Part shown: positions 1-6,546 of the stretch, in pieces | Layout of the letters: each line of letters opens with the position of its first letter | How positions within the stretch are numbered: position 1 is the stretch's first letter | Assembly: GCA_031264895.1 (NCBI GenBank) | Contig: JAISDI010000276.1 | Location: 1-9,464 of the forward strand | DNA: 9,464 nt | Direction: 5' to 3' | DNA from: Endomicrobium sp. | GTDB lineage: Bacteria > Elusimicrobiota > Endomicrobiia > Endomicrobiales > Endomicrobiaceae | Made by a program: the position numbers and the translations under genes | The notes under the pieces: generated by a model | Database searches by the model: none | What the model was told of the DNA's origin: nothing | Seen by the model: only the letters and a program-made list of their open reading frames with translations

Positions 1-57
1 TTTTTTGTTTTTAAAAAATCGTTTAATTTTTAATTATTTTTTGAAATAAAAGATGGT

Positions 58-87
58 TTGACAATTTTATCGGCAATTTTATAAAAT
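58..87 (+). promoter_or_regulatory. Sigma70-type promoter for the zapB-like/zapA unit
   Basis: The sequence shows TTGACA at 58-63 (6 of 6 to the -35 consensus) and TAAAAT at 82-87 (5 of 6 to the -10 consensus), with an 18-base spacer. The predicted start of transcription is around 93-96, which leaves a leader of about 20 bases before the ATG at 114. Bases 1-57 upstream are very rich in A and T, which may act as an UP-like element or be the tail of an upstream unit; no gene is visible there. AT-rich DNA gives chance -10 matches easily, but the perfect -35 box in the right place makes this credible. Confidence 0.6.
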
Positions 88-113
88 ATCTAATATTTAA
101 CGGAATTTTAGAC

Positions 114-344
114 ATGGGAAATCTTGAAATTTTATACATAAAAGTCAAAAAAGCGGCTGAAAAGCTTAAAAAGCTTAATGACGAGAATTTAAGGCTTAAA
201 GCCGAAATAAGTTTTTTAAGAAAAGAAAACGAAAACAACAGGAAAAAAATCGGGGAATACGCTATATTAAAAGAAAATGCCGCAAACGCAGCAGTAAAGA
301 TAGAAAGAATTCTTAAAAAAATAGATACGGTTAAGGCAGAATAA
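114..344 (+). CDS. Small coiled-coil protein, ZapB-like, upstream of zapA
   Basis: This is a 76-residue, highly charged protein that is almost entirely predicted coiled coil. Heptad-like spacing of Leu and Ile is clear from about residue 17 to 55 (for example KLNDENLRLKAEISFLRKEN), and there is no membrane segment or signal peptide. Size and character match ZapB, the small coiled-coil factor that binds ZapA and helps organise the FtsZ ring, and it ends 2 bases before zapA. The identification rests mainly on the coiled coil and on position; coiled-coil proteins resemble one another without common descent, so ZapB-like is a functional guess. The ribosome-binding site is weak (CGGA at 101-104). 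The start at 114 is the first ATG after the predicted promoter. A long reading frame on the opposite strand across this gene looks like a shadow. Confidence 0.75.
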   Translation: MGNLEILYIKVKKAAEKLKKLNDENLRLKAEISFLRKENENNRKKIGEYAILKENAANAAVKIERILKKIDTVKAE

Positions 345-346
345 TT

Positions 347-637
347 ATGGCAACTACCCGTACGAGAATAATGGGAAGGGACATAGATATTAATGTTGAC
401 GAAATGGATGAGTTGAGCTTTGCAAGCGTGGTAACTTACGTAAACGATCAATGGCAGGAAGTGCAAAGAGATAATTCGAATGTGCCGGACACTCAAAAAA
501 TTGCGGCGATGACGGCTGTCAAAATTGCCGCCGAACTTCTTAAAATTAAAGGTTTGCAAGAAAGTATTTCAGATAATTATGAAAGAAAAATCAAAGAGTT
601 GATTAAACTGCTTGAAGAAGCGGAATATTCCAACTGA
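347..637 (+). CDS. zapA: Cell division protein ZapA
   Basis: This 96-residue protein has the ZapA family layout. An N-terminal beta-rich head carries the typical opening of a short strand, IMGRDIDINVDE (residues 8-19), followed by a helix. A long C-terminal helix from about residue 50 ends in a charged coiled coil (about 70-94). ZapA binds FtsZ in the cytoplasm, crosslinks protofilaments and stabilises the Z-ring; the family is normally about 90-110 residues. The gene starts 2 bases after the zapB-like gene, with AAGG at 333-336 as a plausible ribosome-binding site, so the two are probably co-translated. A 6S RNA gene begins about 14 bases downstream, as is also seen next to zapA in E. coli. 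The family is short and poorly conserved, but fold pattern and context agree. Confidence 0.88.
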   Translation: MATTRTRIMGRDIDINVDEMDELSFASVVTYVNDQWQEVQRDNSNVPDTQKIAAMTAVKIAAELLKIKGLQESISDNYERKIKELIKLLEEAEYSN

Positions 638-651
638 AATGCTTTATGTTT

Positions 652-811
652 TCCCTGCAGTGTTGGCGAATGTTTGAAACGTATTGAATCCTACAGGTCC
701 TATTTAAGAGAACATCAATCGAGCGTATGCTCGTGGGCTTATGCCATTGTATCTCACTTATTAATAAGGGCTTTCAATCGTTTGAAACTAGCGGCTCTGT
801 GGGGATTTTTT
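652..811 (+). ncRNA. ssrS: 6S RNA
   Basis: The stretch folds by eye into the 6S RNA architecture. The outer closing stem pairs 652-662 with 795-805 (including two G-U pairs and one mismatch). The inner closing stem pairs 672-688 with 773-788 (one mismatch and a small asymmetric loop). A central bubble lies at 689-707 and 756-772. The apical arm pairs 708-714 with 748-755 and ends in a hairpin, CGAGC (720-724) with GCTCG (729-733) around a GTAT loop. The 3' strand of the bubble contains the palindrome CTTATTAATAAG (757-768), which can form the small hairpin seen in that place in many 6S RNAs. Six T residues (806-811) follow the closing stem and may give termination. 6S RNA mimics an open promoter, binds the housekeeping RNA polymerase holoenzyme and serves as template for short product RNAs. 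Position directly after zapA agrees with E. coli ssrS. I see no convincing promoter of its own, so it may be processed from the zapA transcript. Ends are uncertain by a few bases. Confidence 0.92.
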
Positions 812-831
812 ATTTTAACGGTGTATGTAAA

Positions 832-2151
832 ATGAAACAAACTAACTTTCTTGAAAATGCGGCAAACGGTAAAAATAAGCCTTTGGCCGCAAGAATGGCC
901 CCGAAAGATTTTGAAGAATTTATCGGGCAGGAAAGTATAATCGGCGGCGATAAACTTTTACGCCGTTCGATTGAAGCCGATAATTTGGGTTCGGTGATTT
1001 TTTTCGGGCCTCCGGGAACCGGCAAAAGCGCCTTAGCAAGAATTATCGCTTCAAAAACAAAGGCTTATTTTGAAGAAGCAAATGCGGTAACCATCGGAAT
1101 CGCCGATATAAGAAAAATTATCGATCAGGCGAAAGCAAGAAGCGAAACAAGCGGAAAGAAAACGATTTTAATGCTGGACGAAATCCATCATTTTAACCGT
1201 TCCCAGCAGGATGCGCTTCTGCCGGACGTTGAACGCGGGTCGATAACTTTAATCGGAATAACTACCGAAAACCCGTTTTTTTATATCAACGCGGCGATTC
1301 TTTCAAGAAGCATAGTTTTTGAATTTCAGGTTCTTTCAAAAGAGGCTCTTTCAAAAATTATGGAATCGGCTTTAAAAGACAAAGTAAACGGTCTGGGAAA
1401 TTACAAAGTTGAAATGTCCGAAGAAGCTAAAAAACATTTGGTTTTAAACGCTAACGGAGACGCAAGAAAACTGCTTAACGCGCTTGAAATAGGCGTGCTT
1501 TCTACGAAAGTAAACGAGAAAGGAATCAGAAATTTTGACATTTCCGTTGCACAGGAATCCATGCAGAAAAGAGCTGTTCTGTACGACCGTTCCGGAGACG
1601 CGCATTACGATCACATTTCGGCATTCATCAAATCCATGAGAGGAACCGACCCTGACGCCGCGGTTTATTGGATGGCCAAAATGCTTACGGCGGGCGAAGA
1701 CCCGCGCTTTATCGCAAGAAGAATAATAATATGTGCCTCCGAAGACGTAGGAATGGCCGACCCGCGCGCTTTGATGCTTGCGGTATCGGCTTTACACGCG
1801 GTTCAGTTTGTAGGAATGCCGGAAGCCAGAATAATTTTGGCGCAGGCGGCGGTATACGTTGCATGCGCGCCAAAATCAAACTCGTCTTACTTGGCGGTGG
1901 AAGCCGCTTTTAACGAGGTAAAAAACGGGAAAGTCCGCAGCGTCCCGAATCATTTAAAAGACGCAAACCTTGACGGTGAAAAATTAGGGCATGGGCAGGG
2001 ATACAAATACCCGCACGATTATGAAGGACATTTTGTCGAACAGCAGTACTGGACGGATCCCGTGGAGCTTTATAAACCCGCAAACGAAGGTTTTGAGGTG
2101 AAAATTCGTGAAAGATTACTTGGAATCAGAAAAAAGAAAAGTAAGATATGA
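832..2151 (+). CDS. rarA: Replication-associated recombination protein A (RarA/MgsA), AAA+ ATPase
   Basis: RarA is a AAA+ ATPase related to clamp-loader subunits that acts in the cytoplasm at stalled or gapped replication forks; it interacts with single-strand-binding protein in characterised species. With the start at 832 the protein has 439 residues, close to the usual 420-450. Visible motifs are PLAARMAPKDFEEFIGQ near residues 17-33, Walker A GPPGTGKS (59-66), Walker B LMLDEIH (113-119) followed by the family signature FNRSQQDALLPDVE, sensor 1 TTEN (144-147), a SRS arginine-finger region, and a GDARKLLNALE sensor 2 motif. The C-terminal tetramerisation part carries ARRIIICASEDVGMADPRAL and PKSNSSYLA. 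The same frame is open back to an ATG at 727, but that would add 35 unrelated residues overlapping the 6S RNA; homologues begin near the chosen start. The ribosome-binding site is weak. The 3' end overlaps the next gene by 44 bases. Confidence 0.95.
   Translation: MKQTNFLENAANGKNKPLAARMAPKDFEEFIGQESIIGGDKLLRRSIEADNLGSVIFFGPPGTGKSALARIIASKTKAYFEEANAVTIGIADIRKIIDQAKARSETSGKKTILMLDEIHHFNRSQQDALLPDVERGSITLIGITTENPFFYINAAILSRSIVFEFQVLSKEALSKIMESALKDKVNGLGNYKVEMSEEAKKHLVLNANGDARKLLNALEIGVLSTKVNEKGIRNFDISVAQESMQKRAVLYDRSGDAHYDHISAFIKSMRGTDPDAAVYWMAKMLTAGEDPRFIARRIIICASEDVGMADPRALMLAVSALHAVQFVGMPEARIILAQAAVYVACAPKSNSSYLAVEAAFNEVKNGKVRSVPNHLKDANLDGEKLGHGQGYKYPHDYEGHFVEQQYWTDPVELYKPANEGFEVKIRERLLGIRKKKSKI
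2095..2100 (+). promoter_or_regulatory. Ribosome-binding site deciding the GTG start at 2108
   Basis: GAGGTG lies 7 bases before the GTG at 2108, inside the 3' end of rarA. It supports the overlapping GTG start of the cyclo-ligase over any later ATG, and implies translational coupling to rarA. Confidence 0.6.
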
Positions 2152-2701
2152 GTTTTTGAATTTAAGAAACAGGATAGACCCGATTTTGGCGTCGGCTTAT
2201 AGCGGCATGATTTTTGCCAAAATCAAAAAACTTCCGGTTTACGAAAAAGCGAAAACCGTGATGTTTTATCTGTCTTACGGTTCAGAAGTCATGACGGACG
2301 CAATGATTTCTTCTTCTATAGAAGAGGATAAAACCGTCGCCGTTCCCGCCATACAAACTCCCGGGGACGGAAAGATGTTTGCCGTAAAATTGTTAAGGCT
2401 TGAAGACGCTTATCAGTCCGTATACGGAATAAGGCAGCCCGAAATAAACAGGGAAGACATGCTGGAAAAAGGCGAAATAGATTTGGTCTTTGTTCCGGGC
2501 ATAGCTTTCGATTATGAAGGTTTCAGGGTGGGCTACGGAAAAGGTTATTTTGACAGATGGCTTGAAGGCATACCTCCGGAAAAAGCTGTGGGCATTGCTT
2601 ATGATTTTCAGCTTACGGACAAAATGCCGGCAGGAAAGTACGATCTGCCTGTAGGCGTCATTGTCACGGAGAAGAGAATTATTCAGATCAAGAAGAATTA
2701 A
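2108..2701 (+). CDS. fau: 5-formyltetrahydrofolate cyclo-ligase
   Basis: This enzyme converts 5-formyltetrahydrofolate to 5,10-methenyltetrahydrofolate using ATP, returning the stored folate to one-carbon metabolism in the cytoplasm. The 197-residue protein has the usual family length and motifs in order: a basic N-terminal stretch EKRKVRYEFLNLRNRID (8-24), YLSYGSE (54-60), YGIRQPE (106-112), VFVPGIAFD, and the glycine-rich nucleotide and folate site VGYGKGYFDR (141-150). The start is a GTG, chosen because it keeps the conserved N-terminal basic helix and has a good ribosome-binding site; the gene overlaps rarA by 44 bases in another frame. In E. coli the same enzyme gene (ygfA, also fau) is directly downstream of zapA and 6S RNA. 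Here rarA lies between, but the neighbourhood is otherwise the same. Confidence 0.93.
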   Translation: MKDYLESEKRKVRYEFLNLRNRIDPILASAYSGMIFAKIKKLPVYEKAKTVMFYLSYGSEVMTDAMISSSIEEDKTVAVPAIQTPGDGKMFAVKLLRLEDAYQSVYGIRQPEINREDMLEKGEIDLVFVPGIAFDYEGFRVGYGKGYFDRWLEGIPPEKAVGIAYDFQLTDKMPAGKYDLPVGVIVTEKRIIQIKKN

Positions 2702-2737
2702 AATTTCAGGGAATCGATACCCCGAAGGAGCGGAGCG

Positions 2738-4294
2738 ATGGAAAATTTGATTGTGATTCTTATATCCGCTTTGACGGCTTTTGCGGCAGGATTTATTTTT
2801 CGCATGGTATACGCGAAATTGAGCGCTAAGTCGGCTGAGCAGGATTCAAAAAGAATAATAAAAGAAGCGGAGATAATGGCCGAATCCAAAAAGAAAGAAG
2901 CGCTTTTGGAAGCCAAACTTATCGTAGACAGGGAACGCAAAGAGTTTGAACAGGAAAGCAAAGAAAAAAAGCAGTCTTTGCAGAGCATGGAAAACAGAAT
3001 AAACCAGCGCGAAGAAAATCTTGACAGAAAAATCGACGCGGTTGACAGAAGAGAAAGGGAATTGTCGGGCAAAGAAAAAGATTTAACGGCGAAAGAGCAG
3101 AATCTTAAAACAAAATTTGACGAGATAGCAAAAATCAAAGAAGAGCAGAGAAAAACTCTTGAAAAGATTTCCGGCATGACAAGGGAAGAAGCCAAAAAAA
3201 CGCTTGTCAGCGAAATGGAACAGGAAGCCAGACAGGATGCGGCGGTTCTTGCTCAGAGAATTGAGCAGGAAACGCGGGAAAACGCGGATAAAAAATCGAA
3301 AGAAATTTTATCAGTCGCCATTCAAAGAATCGCTGCGGATCATACCGCCGATATAACCACTTCGACCGTACAAATTCCAAATGACGAAATAAAAGGAAGA
3401 ATAATCGGCAGGGAAGGAAGAAATATCAGGGCTTTTGAGCAGGCAACCGGAGTCGACCTTATCGTAGACGATACGCCCGAAGCGATAACCGTTTCGGCTT
3501 TTGACGGCGTCAGAAGAGAGATAGCTAAAATCGCTCTCGAAAGGCTTATTGCCGACGGCAGAATTCATCCGGCGAGAATAGAAGAAGTTGTCTCAAAAGT
3601 GCAGAAAGAAATGGACGAAAAAATCAAAGAAGTCGGAGATCAGGCGGCAATTGACGCCGGAGTTCCCGGTCTGCATTTTGAAATTATAAAACTTTTGGGA
3701 AAACTGAAATACAGAACGTCTTACGGACAAAACCAGCTTCAGCACACTCTGGAAGTTACGTGGCTTGCCGGAGCGCTTGCCGGCGAGCTGGGTCTCGACA
3801 TAATGTTTTGCAAAAAAGCGGCTCTTTTGCACGATATAGGTAAAGCCGTCGATCATGAAGTCGAGGGAACTCACCATCAGATTTCAGCGGATATAGCAAA
3901 AAAATACGGCGAATCTCCTAAAATGGTAAACGCCATTATTTCACATCACGAAGGATATGAAGCTCCGGGAAGCGCGGAAGCTTTTGTCATTGCCGCGGCG
4001 GACGCTATTTCTGCCGCAAGGCCGGGCGCAAGAAGGGAATCCGTAGAACATTATCTCAAAAGGCTTGAAAAACTTGAAAAAGTCGCAAAAGGTTTTAGAG
4101 GCGTTTCTATGGCTTACGCCATACAGGCGGGAAGGGAAGTCAGAATTCTTGTGGAGCCTGAAGACGTTGACGACAAGCAGTCGCAGGTTTTGGCGCGCGA
4201 CATAGCCAAAAAAGTCGAGCAGGAACTCGAATATCCGGGACAGATCAAAATAACGGTTATAAGAGAAACCAGAGCGCAAGATATAGCTAAATGA
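2738..4294 (+). CDS. rny: Ribonuclease Y
   Basis: RNase Y is a membrane-anchored endoribonuclease that starts mRNA decay in many bacteria, filling the place of RNase E. The 518-residue protein matches the usual length (about 510-520) and domain order. A single membrane helix lies at about residues 4-24. A long charged coiled coil runs from about 25 to 205. The KH RNA-binding domain (about 208-275) has its GxxG loop as GREG (224-227). The HD phosphohydrolase domain carries metal ligands H336, H365-D366 (in LLHDIGKA) and D422. Conserved histidines also occur at 379-380 (GTHHQ) and 403-404 (SHHEGYE). AAGGAG at 2725-2730, 7 bases before the ATG, is the strongest ribosome-binding site in the window, and fits a gene set off by a 36-base gap. 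The stop codon shares ATGA with the start of ymdB, so both are probably coupled. Confidence 0.97.
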   Translation: MENLIVILISALTAFAAGFIFRMVYAKLSAKSAEQDSKRIIKEAEIMAESKKKEALLEAKLIVDRERKEFEQESKEKKQSLQSMENRINQREENLDRKIDAVDRRERELSGKEKDLTAKEQNLKTKFDEIAKIKEEQRKTLEKISGMTREEAKKTLVSEMEQEARQDAAVLAQRIEQETRENADKKSKEILSVAIQRIAADHTADITTSTVQIPNDEIKGRIIGREGRNIRAFEQATGVDLIVDDTPEAITVSAFDGVRREIAKIALERLIADGRIHPARIEEVVSKVQKEMDEKIKEVGDQAAIDAGVPGLHFEIIKLLGKLKYRTSYGQNQLQHTLEVTWLAGALAGELGLDIMFCKKAALLHDIGKAVDHEVEGTHHQISADIAKKYGESPKMVNAIISHHEGYEAPGSAEAFVIAAADAISAARPGARRESVEHYLKRLEKLEKVAKGFRGVSMAYAIQAGREVRILVEPEDVDDKQSQVLARDIAKKVEQELEYPGQIKITVIRETRAQDIAK

Positions 4295-5064
4295 AATTAA
4301 TTTTTATTTCGGATATAGTCGGGCAGCTTGGAAGAAACATAGTAAAAAACAAACTTCCGGATTTAATTGCGGAAAATAAGCCCGATATCGTGATTGCAAA
4401 TGCCGAGAATGCCGCCGGAGGCAAAGGGCTTACTCCGCAGACGGCAAAAGAGCTTTTTGAATGCGGTATAAACGTGATAACTCTGGGCAATCACGCTTTT
4501 GACAGACATGAAGTTTTTGACATTCTCGGAGATTGCAGGGTGCTAAGACCGGCGAATTATCCGCAGTCCGTTGCAGGGAAAGGTTACGGCGTTTTTGTTT
4601 TGCCTGACGGTAAAAAAATTGCCGTTATAAACCTTATAGGAAGGGTGCATATGCCTATTACGGATTGTCCTTTTGCGGCGGCAGACAGAATAATAGAAAA
4701 AGTTTTAAAAGAAACAAAAAATATTTTCGTTGATTTTCACGCCGAAGCGACTTCCGAAAAAAATGCTATGGGCTTATACCTTGACGGAAGGGTTTCCGCG
4801 ATTGTAGGCACTCATACGCATATACCTACCGCAGACGAAAGAGTTCTTCCCAAGGGAACGGCGTACATAACTGACGCCGGAATGACAGGCCCTTCAGAAG
4901 GCGTCATAGGAACCGACGCCAAGCTTGTCATTCAAAAATTCGTAACGGGCATTCATAAACATTTTGTGCTTGCCAAAGGTAAAAGCTCGTTTCAGGGATG
5001 TATTATCGAAACAGGAAACGACGGTAAAGCTTTATCGATAAAAAGGTTTTCCGGACATGAATGA
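4291..5064 (+). CDS. ymdB: YmdB-family metallophosphoesterase (2',3'-cyclic nucleotide phosphodiesterase type)
   Basis: This 257-residue protein belongs to the YmdB family of calcineurin-like phosphoesterases (Bacillus subtilis YmdB, about 264 residues). All the expected metal and active-site residues are in place: D8 (FISDIVG), E39-N40 (ANAENAA), N67-H68 (GNHAFD), H150 (DFHAEA), and H175 and H177 (GTHTHIPT). The characterised B. subtilis enzyme hydrolyses 2',3'-cyclic nucleotides and influences biofilm and motility decisions; whether that role holds here is inference. The gene overlaps rny by 4 bases (ATGA), the common rny-ymdB pairing, which suggests a link to RNA turnover, for example dealing with cyclic phosphate products. 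The common GNHTWD motif reads GNHAFD here, which keeps the N, H and D. No clear ribosome-binding site is seen, so translation probably depends on coupling to rny. Confidence 0.94.
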   Translation: MKLIFISDIVGQLGRNIVKNKLPDLIAENKPDIVIANAENAAGGKGLTPQTAKELFECGINVITLGNHAFDRHEVFDILGDCRVLRPANYPQSVAGKGYGVFVLPDGKKIAVINLIGRVHMPITDCPFAAADRIIEKVLKETKNIFVDFHAEATSEKNAMGLYLDGRVSAIVGTHTHIPTADERVLPKGTAYITDAGMTGPSEGVIGTDAKLVIQKFVTGIHKHFVLAKGKSSFQGCIIETGNDGKALSIKRFSGHE

Positions 5065-6283
5065 TTTTTTGCAAAATGAAGAGTTTGCCGTTTATACGGT
5101 AACTCAGATTAACAATGAAATAAAAGATATGCTTGAAGGCGTCTATCCGAGCATTTGGATAAGCGGAGAAATTTCCGATTTTAAACTTTATTCTTCCGGG
5201 CATATGTACTTTAACTTAAAGGACGAAAATTCGCTGATAAATGCGGTCATGTTTCAATCGTCGAATATAGGATTAAATTTTTTGCCGGAAGACGGAATGC
5301 GGGTTTTAGTTTACGGGCGCATAAGCGCTTACCCTAAGCGCGGCAATTACCAGATAATAATAAGCAATATGCAAAAACAGGGCAAAGGGATATTGTCCGC
5401 CGAGTTTGAACGCCTCAAGAAAAAACTGCTGGACGAAGGGCTTTTTGAGGAATCCGCAAAAAAGCCTATACCGGAAATGATAAGCAAAATAGGCATAGTA
5501 ACGTCAAAAGACGGGGCTGCGCTGCACGATATTCTCGAAGTGTTAGACAATCTCGAAGCAGACGTACAGACGTTGATTTATCCTGTGCGTGTGCAGGGAA
5601 AAGAAGCCGAAACCGAAATTCCCGAAGCCATAAAATATTTGAACAGCAATCATAAAGATCTTGACGTTTTGCTTGTTGGAAGAGGCGGCGGCAGCGCCGA
5701 AGATTTATGGGCGTTTAACGCCGAATCCGTAGCCAGAGCGATTTTTGAATCGGAAATACCGGTAATTTCATGCGTCGGCCACGAAATTGATTTTACTATT
5801 GCTGATTTTGCCGCAGATTTAAGAGCGCCGACTCCTTCGGCGGCTGCGGAAATGGCCGTCAGAAATACAAACAAATTAAAAAGCCGTTTTAACGATTTAA
5901 AAGAGATTCTTTTTGACAATATGAATTTTATCCTTGAGAATTCGCAAGCAAAGCTAAACGCGCTTTCTTCGGCAAGAGCGTTTACGAAACCTCATCTCAT
6001 TTATGAGGACAAAATAGCTTATGTCGACGCTATAGGCGAAAGAATGAAACAGTCTATTAACGGAAATTTAAAAGTCAAAACCGATAAAATCGAAAATATT
6101 ATGCGCAATCTTGATTTGGTCTCGCCGCTTTCGGTTCTTAAAAGAGGATACGCGGTTTGCAAAAACGCCGAAGGCATGATAATTAAAGACTCGTCAGCCG
6201 TTAAAAAAGACGAAAACATTTTATTGAAACTTGCAAAAGGAAGTTTAAAAGCCGTCGTTACCGGAGCGGATACAAATGATTAA
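5057..6283 (+). CDS. xseA: Exodeoxyribonuclease VII large subunit
   Basis: XseA is the catalytic subunit of exonuclease VII, a cytoplasmic enzyme that degrades single-stranded DNA from both ends without needing ATP. The 408-residue protein has the family layout. An N-terminal OB-fold DNA-binding domain spans about residues 11-105. The catalytic core contains LDEGLFE (125-131), TSKDGAALHDIL (149-160), GRGGGSAEDLWAFN (208-221) and a GHEIDFTIAD block running into DLRAPTPSAAAE (241-265). A long coiled coil from about 268 to 350, which in the family carries the small subunits, is followed by the C-terminal SPLSVLKRGYAV (356-367). It is slightly shorter than the E. coli subunit (456), as in many non-proteobacteria. 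It overlaps ymdB by 8 bases and xseB by 8 bases. Confidence 0.96.
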   Translation: MNDFLQNEEFAVYTVTQINNEIKDMLEGVYPSIWISGEISDFKLYSSGHMYFNLKDENSLINAVMFQSSNIGLNFLPEDGMRVLVYGRISAYPKRGNYQIIISNMQKQGKGILSAEFERLKKKLLDEGLFEESAKKPIPEMISKIGIVTSKDGAALHDILEVLDNLEADVQTLIYPVRVQGKEAETEIPEAIKYLNSNHKDLDVLLVGRGGGSAEDLWAFNAESVARAIFESEIPVISCVGHEIDFTIADFAADLRAPTPSAAAEMAVRNTNKLKSRFNDLKEILFDNMNFILENSQAKLNALSSARAFTKPHLIYEDKIAYVDAIGERMKQSINGNLKVKTDKIENIMRNLDLVSPLSVLKRGYAVCKNAEGMIIKDSSAVKKDENILLKLAKGSLKAVVTGADTND

Positions 6284-6545
6284 AAAAAACAGTACGGATA
6301 CTAAAATTAAAAAGAACGAAAAAAGTTTTGAACAGTCTCTCAAAAGGCTTGAAGAAATAGTAAATGACATGGAAAATGCCGATCCGGATTTGGATAAGGC
6401 TTTGGAATTATTTACCGAAGGCGTCGAACTTGCGCGCTTTTGTTCTTCAAAATTAAACGAAGCAAAAAGCCGCGTCGAGATTTTGATAAAAGAAAACGGC
6501 GTTATGAAAAAAGAAAAATTTAACGACGAAGGAGAAACGGATTAA
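6276..6545 (+). CDS. xseB: Exodeoxyribonuclease VII small subunit
   Basis: This is an 89-residue helical protein with the XseB signature: SFEQSLKRLEEIVNDMEN (residues 17-34), then a DPDLDKALELFTEGVELAR helix and a second helix through SKLNEAKSRVEIL (to about 70). XseB proteins wrap around the coiled coil of XseA to form the active complex. The family is usually 65-90 residues; this one has about 15 extra lysine-rich residues at the start and an acidic tail. The gene overlaps the end of xseA by 8 bases, with GGAG at 6263-6266 at good spacing before the ATG. That arrangement fits matched synthesis of the two subunits. Confidence 0.95.
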   Translation: MIKKNSTDTKIKKNEKSFEQSLKRLEEIVNDMENADPDLDKALELFTEGVELARFCSSKLNEAKSRVEILIKENGVMKKEKFNDEGETD

Positions 6546-6546
6546 A

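Noticed and set aside
23..559. 178-codon open frame on the minus strand opposite the zapB-like and zapA genes
   Set aside because: It is rich in Ser, Phe, Leu and Ile, as expected from the complement of lysine- and glutamate-rich coiled-coil codons. It has no recognisable domain and covers two well-supported + strand genes and their promoter.
638..670. Possible dedicated promoter for 6S RNA (TATGTT at 645-650)
   Set aside because: The match is only 4 of 6, would place the transcript start inside the closing stem, and no -35 box lies at proper spacing.
782..816. Possible rarA promoter (TTGAAA at 782-787, TATTTT at 811-816)
   Set aside because: The spacing is 23 bases, too long for a sigma70 promoter, and both boxes lie in or next to the 6S closing stem, where pairing explains the sequence better.
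1668..1913. 81-codon + strand frame inside rarA
   Set aside because: It is an out-of-frame reading of the conserved C-terminal RarA region with a low-complexity Arg/Gly composition and no start signal.
2702..2737. Possible terminator or regulator between the cyclo-ligase and rny
   Set aside because: The 36-base gap has no stable hairpin or T-run; its only clear element is the AAGGAG ribosome-binding site of rny.
2698..3195. 165-codon open frame on the minus strand opposite the start of rny
   Set aside because: It mirrors the coiled-coil region of RNase Y, whose Lys/Glu codons give Ser/Phe/Leu on the other strand. No motif or ribosome-binding site supports it.
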